The notes beneath the pieces were generated by a model. The model did not search any database, was not told the origin of the DNA, and saw only the letters and a list, made by a program, of their open reading frames with translations. A program made the translations under genes and the position numbers. From NCBI GenBank assembly GCA_963978545.1, contig OZ021723.1, positions 47,502,069-47,566,068 on the forward strand: DNA of 64,000 nucleotides. Reading direction: 5' to 3'. Within the stretch, counting starts at the first letter, position 1; each line of letters opens with the position of its first letter. This document shows positions 62,091 through 64,000 of this stretch, in pieces. The DNA comes from Linyphia triangularis. Lineage: Eukaryota; Arthropoda; Arachnida; Araneae; Linyphiidae.

Positions 62091-62094
62091 TTTC

Positions 62095-62290
62095 TTATAA
62101 CTCACTGATCTCTAACTACAACTTCTGGATAGATTAAAAGCAGTTTCTGCTCTGAAATCAGATGAAGCCAATTGAATACTTTCTCCATCTACACTTGGTT
62201 GTCCATGGTTATAATCACCTTCTAACTAGTTTGGGTGAAGTTGCTAATGTAAATCTCTATGGTGATTTTTAAGCATTCTTCGGGTTCTGA
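62095..62290 (-). repeat. Dispersed repeat, inverted partner of 12330-12525
   Basis: On the minus strand it gives AATCACCATAGAGATTTACA, TTAGCAACTTCACCCAAACT, GTATTCAATTGGCTTCATCT and GAAGTTGTAGTTAGAGATCA, matching the first copy in order. It ends about 100 bases before the TTAA element at 62398. Confidence 0.6.
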
Positions 62291-62397
62291 TATCAGAAAA
62301 AAAAAATTCTATATTAGTAAGATAAAAATATACACAGAGAAATTACTATAAATTCTAATATGCACTGCCAAATCTTATGTTATTGCAACTTAGTTAA

Positions 62398-63140
62398 AGG
62401 AACTTGGCACCATTAAATTTTTTTTTTTTTTTAATTTTAGCCTTTAAAATTATAAATTTTACATTTCTGGATGTGTTACTAGGCAATAAATAAATTTTAT
62501 TAAAAATTTTTTTCACATGGTGCTCTAAATTTTCAAAATTTAGAATTTTTTTTATAAAACTCATCAAATTTCAAATTCTATCTTCTTTTTCATTTTTCAA
62601 TATTTTTTCCTAATTTAAAAAAATAAATAAATAAACTGTTACTAGTAATATACTTTAAACTTTTAAGCATCGGATTTTGAATAAGTAAAATAGTTTTGAA
62701 AAAATAACAATACAAACTATACCTAAGGGTTAAAAAAAAAAGAACATTTTTCAACATTTAAATTTGTAATTTTTTTTTTTTTATTCATTCATTTTTATTT
62801 TATTCAAAAACCCATGCTTATTTTTTTATTTTTGTCAAATAGATCGTAGAATGACACATGAAAAATTTCAAGTCATTTCATTTGTTGGAGTTTCAGCATT
62901 CTGAGGAAGAAAGGAATTCCTAAAAATACGAGCTGAGAAAAATGCGTTCGAAATATCGAAGGAGCTATTGCAGCAATGCTAAATTCTCCAAAAAAATATA
63001 GTATTTCTGCAATTGCAGTTATCGGATTGGCTCAAAAACTTGCCAGAATAAGTAGAAGGTTTCAAAGATTATAAACACGCAAAAAACAGAAAATTTATAT
63101 TTTTATAATTTTTTTTGTGAAACAAGGGGTACCAACTCCC
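62398..63140 (+). mobile_element. TTAA-target non-autonomous element, 743 bp
   Basis: TTAA flanks both sides (62394-62397 and 63141-63144). Inverted ends are AGGAACTTGGCACC and GGGGTACCAACTCCC. The inner 570 bases match 11151-11678. The extra left part (62400-62550) contains a long T run and a GGCAATAAATAAATTTT block. No protein is encoded. Matching termini, but not interior, tie this subfamily to 15088-15695. Confidence 0.75.
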
Positions 63141-63179
63141 TTAAGCGATTTTGATTTCAGCTCAAGTTTTCACTGTGTG

Positions 63180-63370
63180 TGACCACTTCAAATAAAACAT
63201 CTGTTTCACGTTATTGACTAACTTTCCCCCCAAAAAACTTAGTAGAATTCACTGCCATCGACAACAAGTCTATCTACTCGATTGGATCATGGCAAGTGGA
63301 TTAATTAACCCTCCAAAGATTTTGTCCGCCACAAACAAACGCACCAATAAAATAAGTTTATACAAAGGAT
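63180..63370 (+). repeat. Dispersed repeat, partner of 33000-33235
   Basis: The shared blocks are GTGACCACTT, ACTGCCATCGACAACAAGTC, ACTCGATTGGATCATGGCAA, GATTAATTAA and AAGTTTATACAAAGG. The 61-codon open frame here runs through the repeat and is not considered a gene. It begins about 35 bases after the TTAA element. Confidence 0.5.
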
Positions 63371-63814
63371 TCAAAAAGGTTGATTATTACAATATATAAT
63401 ATTCTTAGTAATAACTATTAATTTAATGAAAAATTAAATAATTATATTCATATACTATTCATGCTGTAAAATAATATAAGTTTCTATTATTATCATTATT
63501 TCTTAGAGTCGCTATGCATAAAGCATCTTTAGAAAGCAAAATAGAAATATTAAACCAATTTTTTTTCCCACTGACGGTCCAAGGAATGGGTGAAATTCTA
63601 CAGTTTTTTTCCCTGCAATAATTGAAGACTAGAAATGAAAAACGACCTAAGTCCAAAAAAGTAAATTTTTCAGGAGAGACGAAAAATGATCGCATTTGGT
63701 ACCTAAGGCAATGGTTAAGTACCTATTTCAGATTGAATTTGAATTATTGCTACTGGAGTTTGTACTTTGGGCGTTCTTCACTCTGTTTAGCTTGGCCTTA
63801 AAGAAATTGTTCCT

Positions 63815-63851
<37 letters not shown>

Positions 63852-64000
63852 TGGTACTTAGGTCATTTTCCATTTTTAGTCCTCAATTTTTAAATTATAT
63901 TTCTAATTCAAATATATAGTTTTTTAGAATTATTATTTATTTATTTTGTTTTAGATAGGTTATAAACTATCATTCTAATAAAAATATTTAAAAAATATTT
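63371..64000. other. AT-rich end of window
   Basis: No gene is seen. Two short frames (63459-63695 minus, 63696-63893 plus) have no domain, and the second reads into poly-Lys through the A run. Both touch the window's final anonymous stretch. Confidence 0.5.
63816..63849 (+). repeat. poly(A) run, 34 bp
   Basis: This is a pure A tract. The preceding 200 bases show no SINE or LINE hallmark. Confidence 0.9.

Noticed and set aside
63696..63893. 65-codon frame near the window end
   Set aside because: A poly-Lys stretch from the A run makes up much of it. No motif is present.

Overview
This window looks like gene-poor nuclear DNA from an animal, most likely an arthropod and possibly an arachnid. 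It is very AT-rich (roughly 70% by eye). It is full of long poly(A) and dinucleotide runs and of decayed eukaryotic transposons: Tc1/mariner, pogo-like, hAT-like, TTAA-target, SINE and LTR elements. There are no operons, ribosome binding sites or long reading frames. The arthropod guess rests on the style of the transposase relics and repeats, not on any host gene. I recognise no intact host protein-coding gene, rRNA, functional tRNA or CRISPR array. Most short open frames are chance or low-complexity frames.

Layout. 0-5 kb: a tRNA-derived SINE with a 12-bp target duplication, a CpG-richer island, a TTAA-family element fragment, three hairpins and a 153-bp AT microsatellite. 5-16 kb: a decayed DDE transposase 3' fragment, a 236-bp AT microsatellite and two non-autonomous elements whose ends share a TTAA-GGG...GGTACC-like motif. 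16-30 kb: mostly anonymous DNA, plus a long interspersed repeat split by a second SINE with a 14-bp target duplication, and a tandemly duplicated minisatellite block near 29.1-29.6 kb. 30-37 kb: a CpG-richer patch, a pogo/Tigger-type MITE, a MITE with a tRNA-like core, and a 446-bp foldback element. 37-49 kb: anonymous AT-rich DNA, a 21-bp minisatellite and two more copies of the 0.5-0.9 kb interspersed family, in opposite orientations. 49-55 kb: the richest segment, with a complete but dead Tc1-type transposon (49.66-51.22 kb) followed by a giant foldback element (51.81-54.42 kb) split by a 1.08-kb hAT-like insertion. 55-64 kb: a 160-bp tetranucleotide array, a fourth copy of the interspersed family, a probable solo LTR, a CRE-like palindrome cluster at 60.13 kb and a 743-bp TTAA element.

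How it fits together. The only coding relics are two dead transposases. All other mobile DNA is non-autonomous, so it would have depended on enzymes encoded elsewhere. Nested insertions give a relative order: SINE after interspersed repeat, and hAT-like element after foldback. No new enzyme system is visible. The candidates for undescribed biology are repeat families: the split foldback element, the asymmetric-ended interspersed family, and the TTAA elements.
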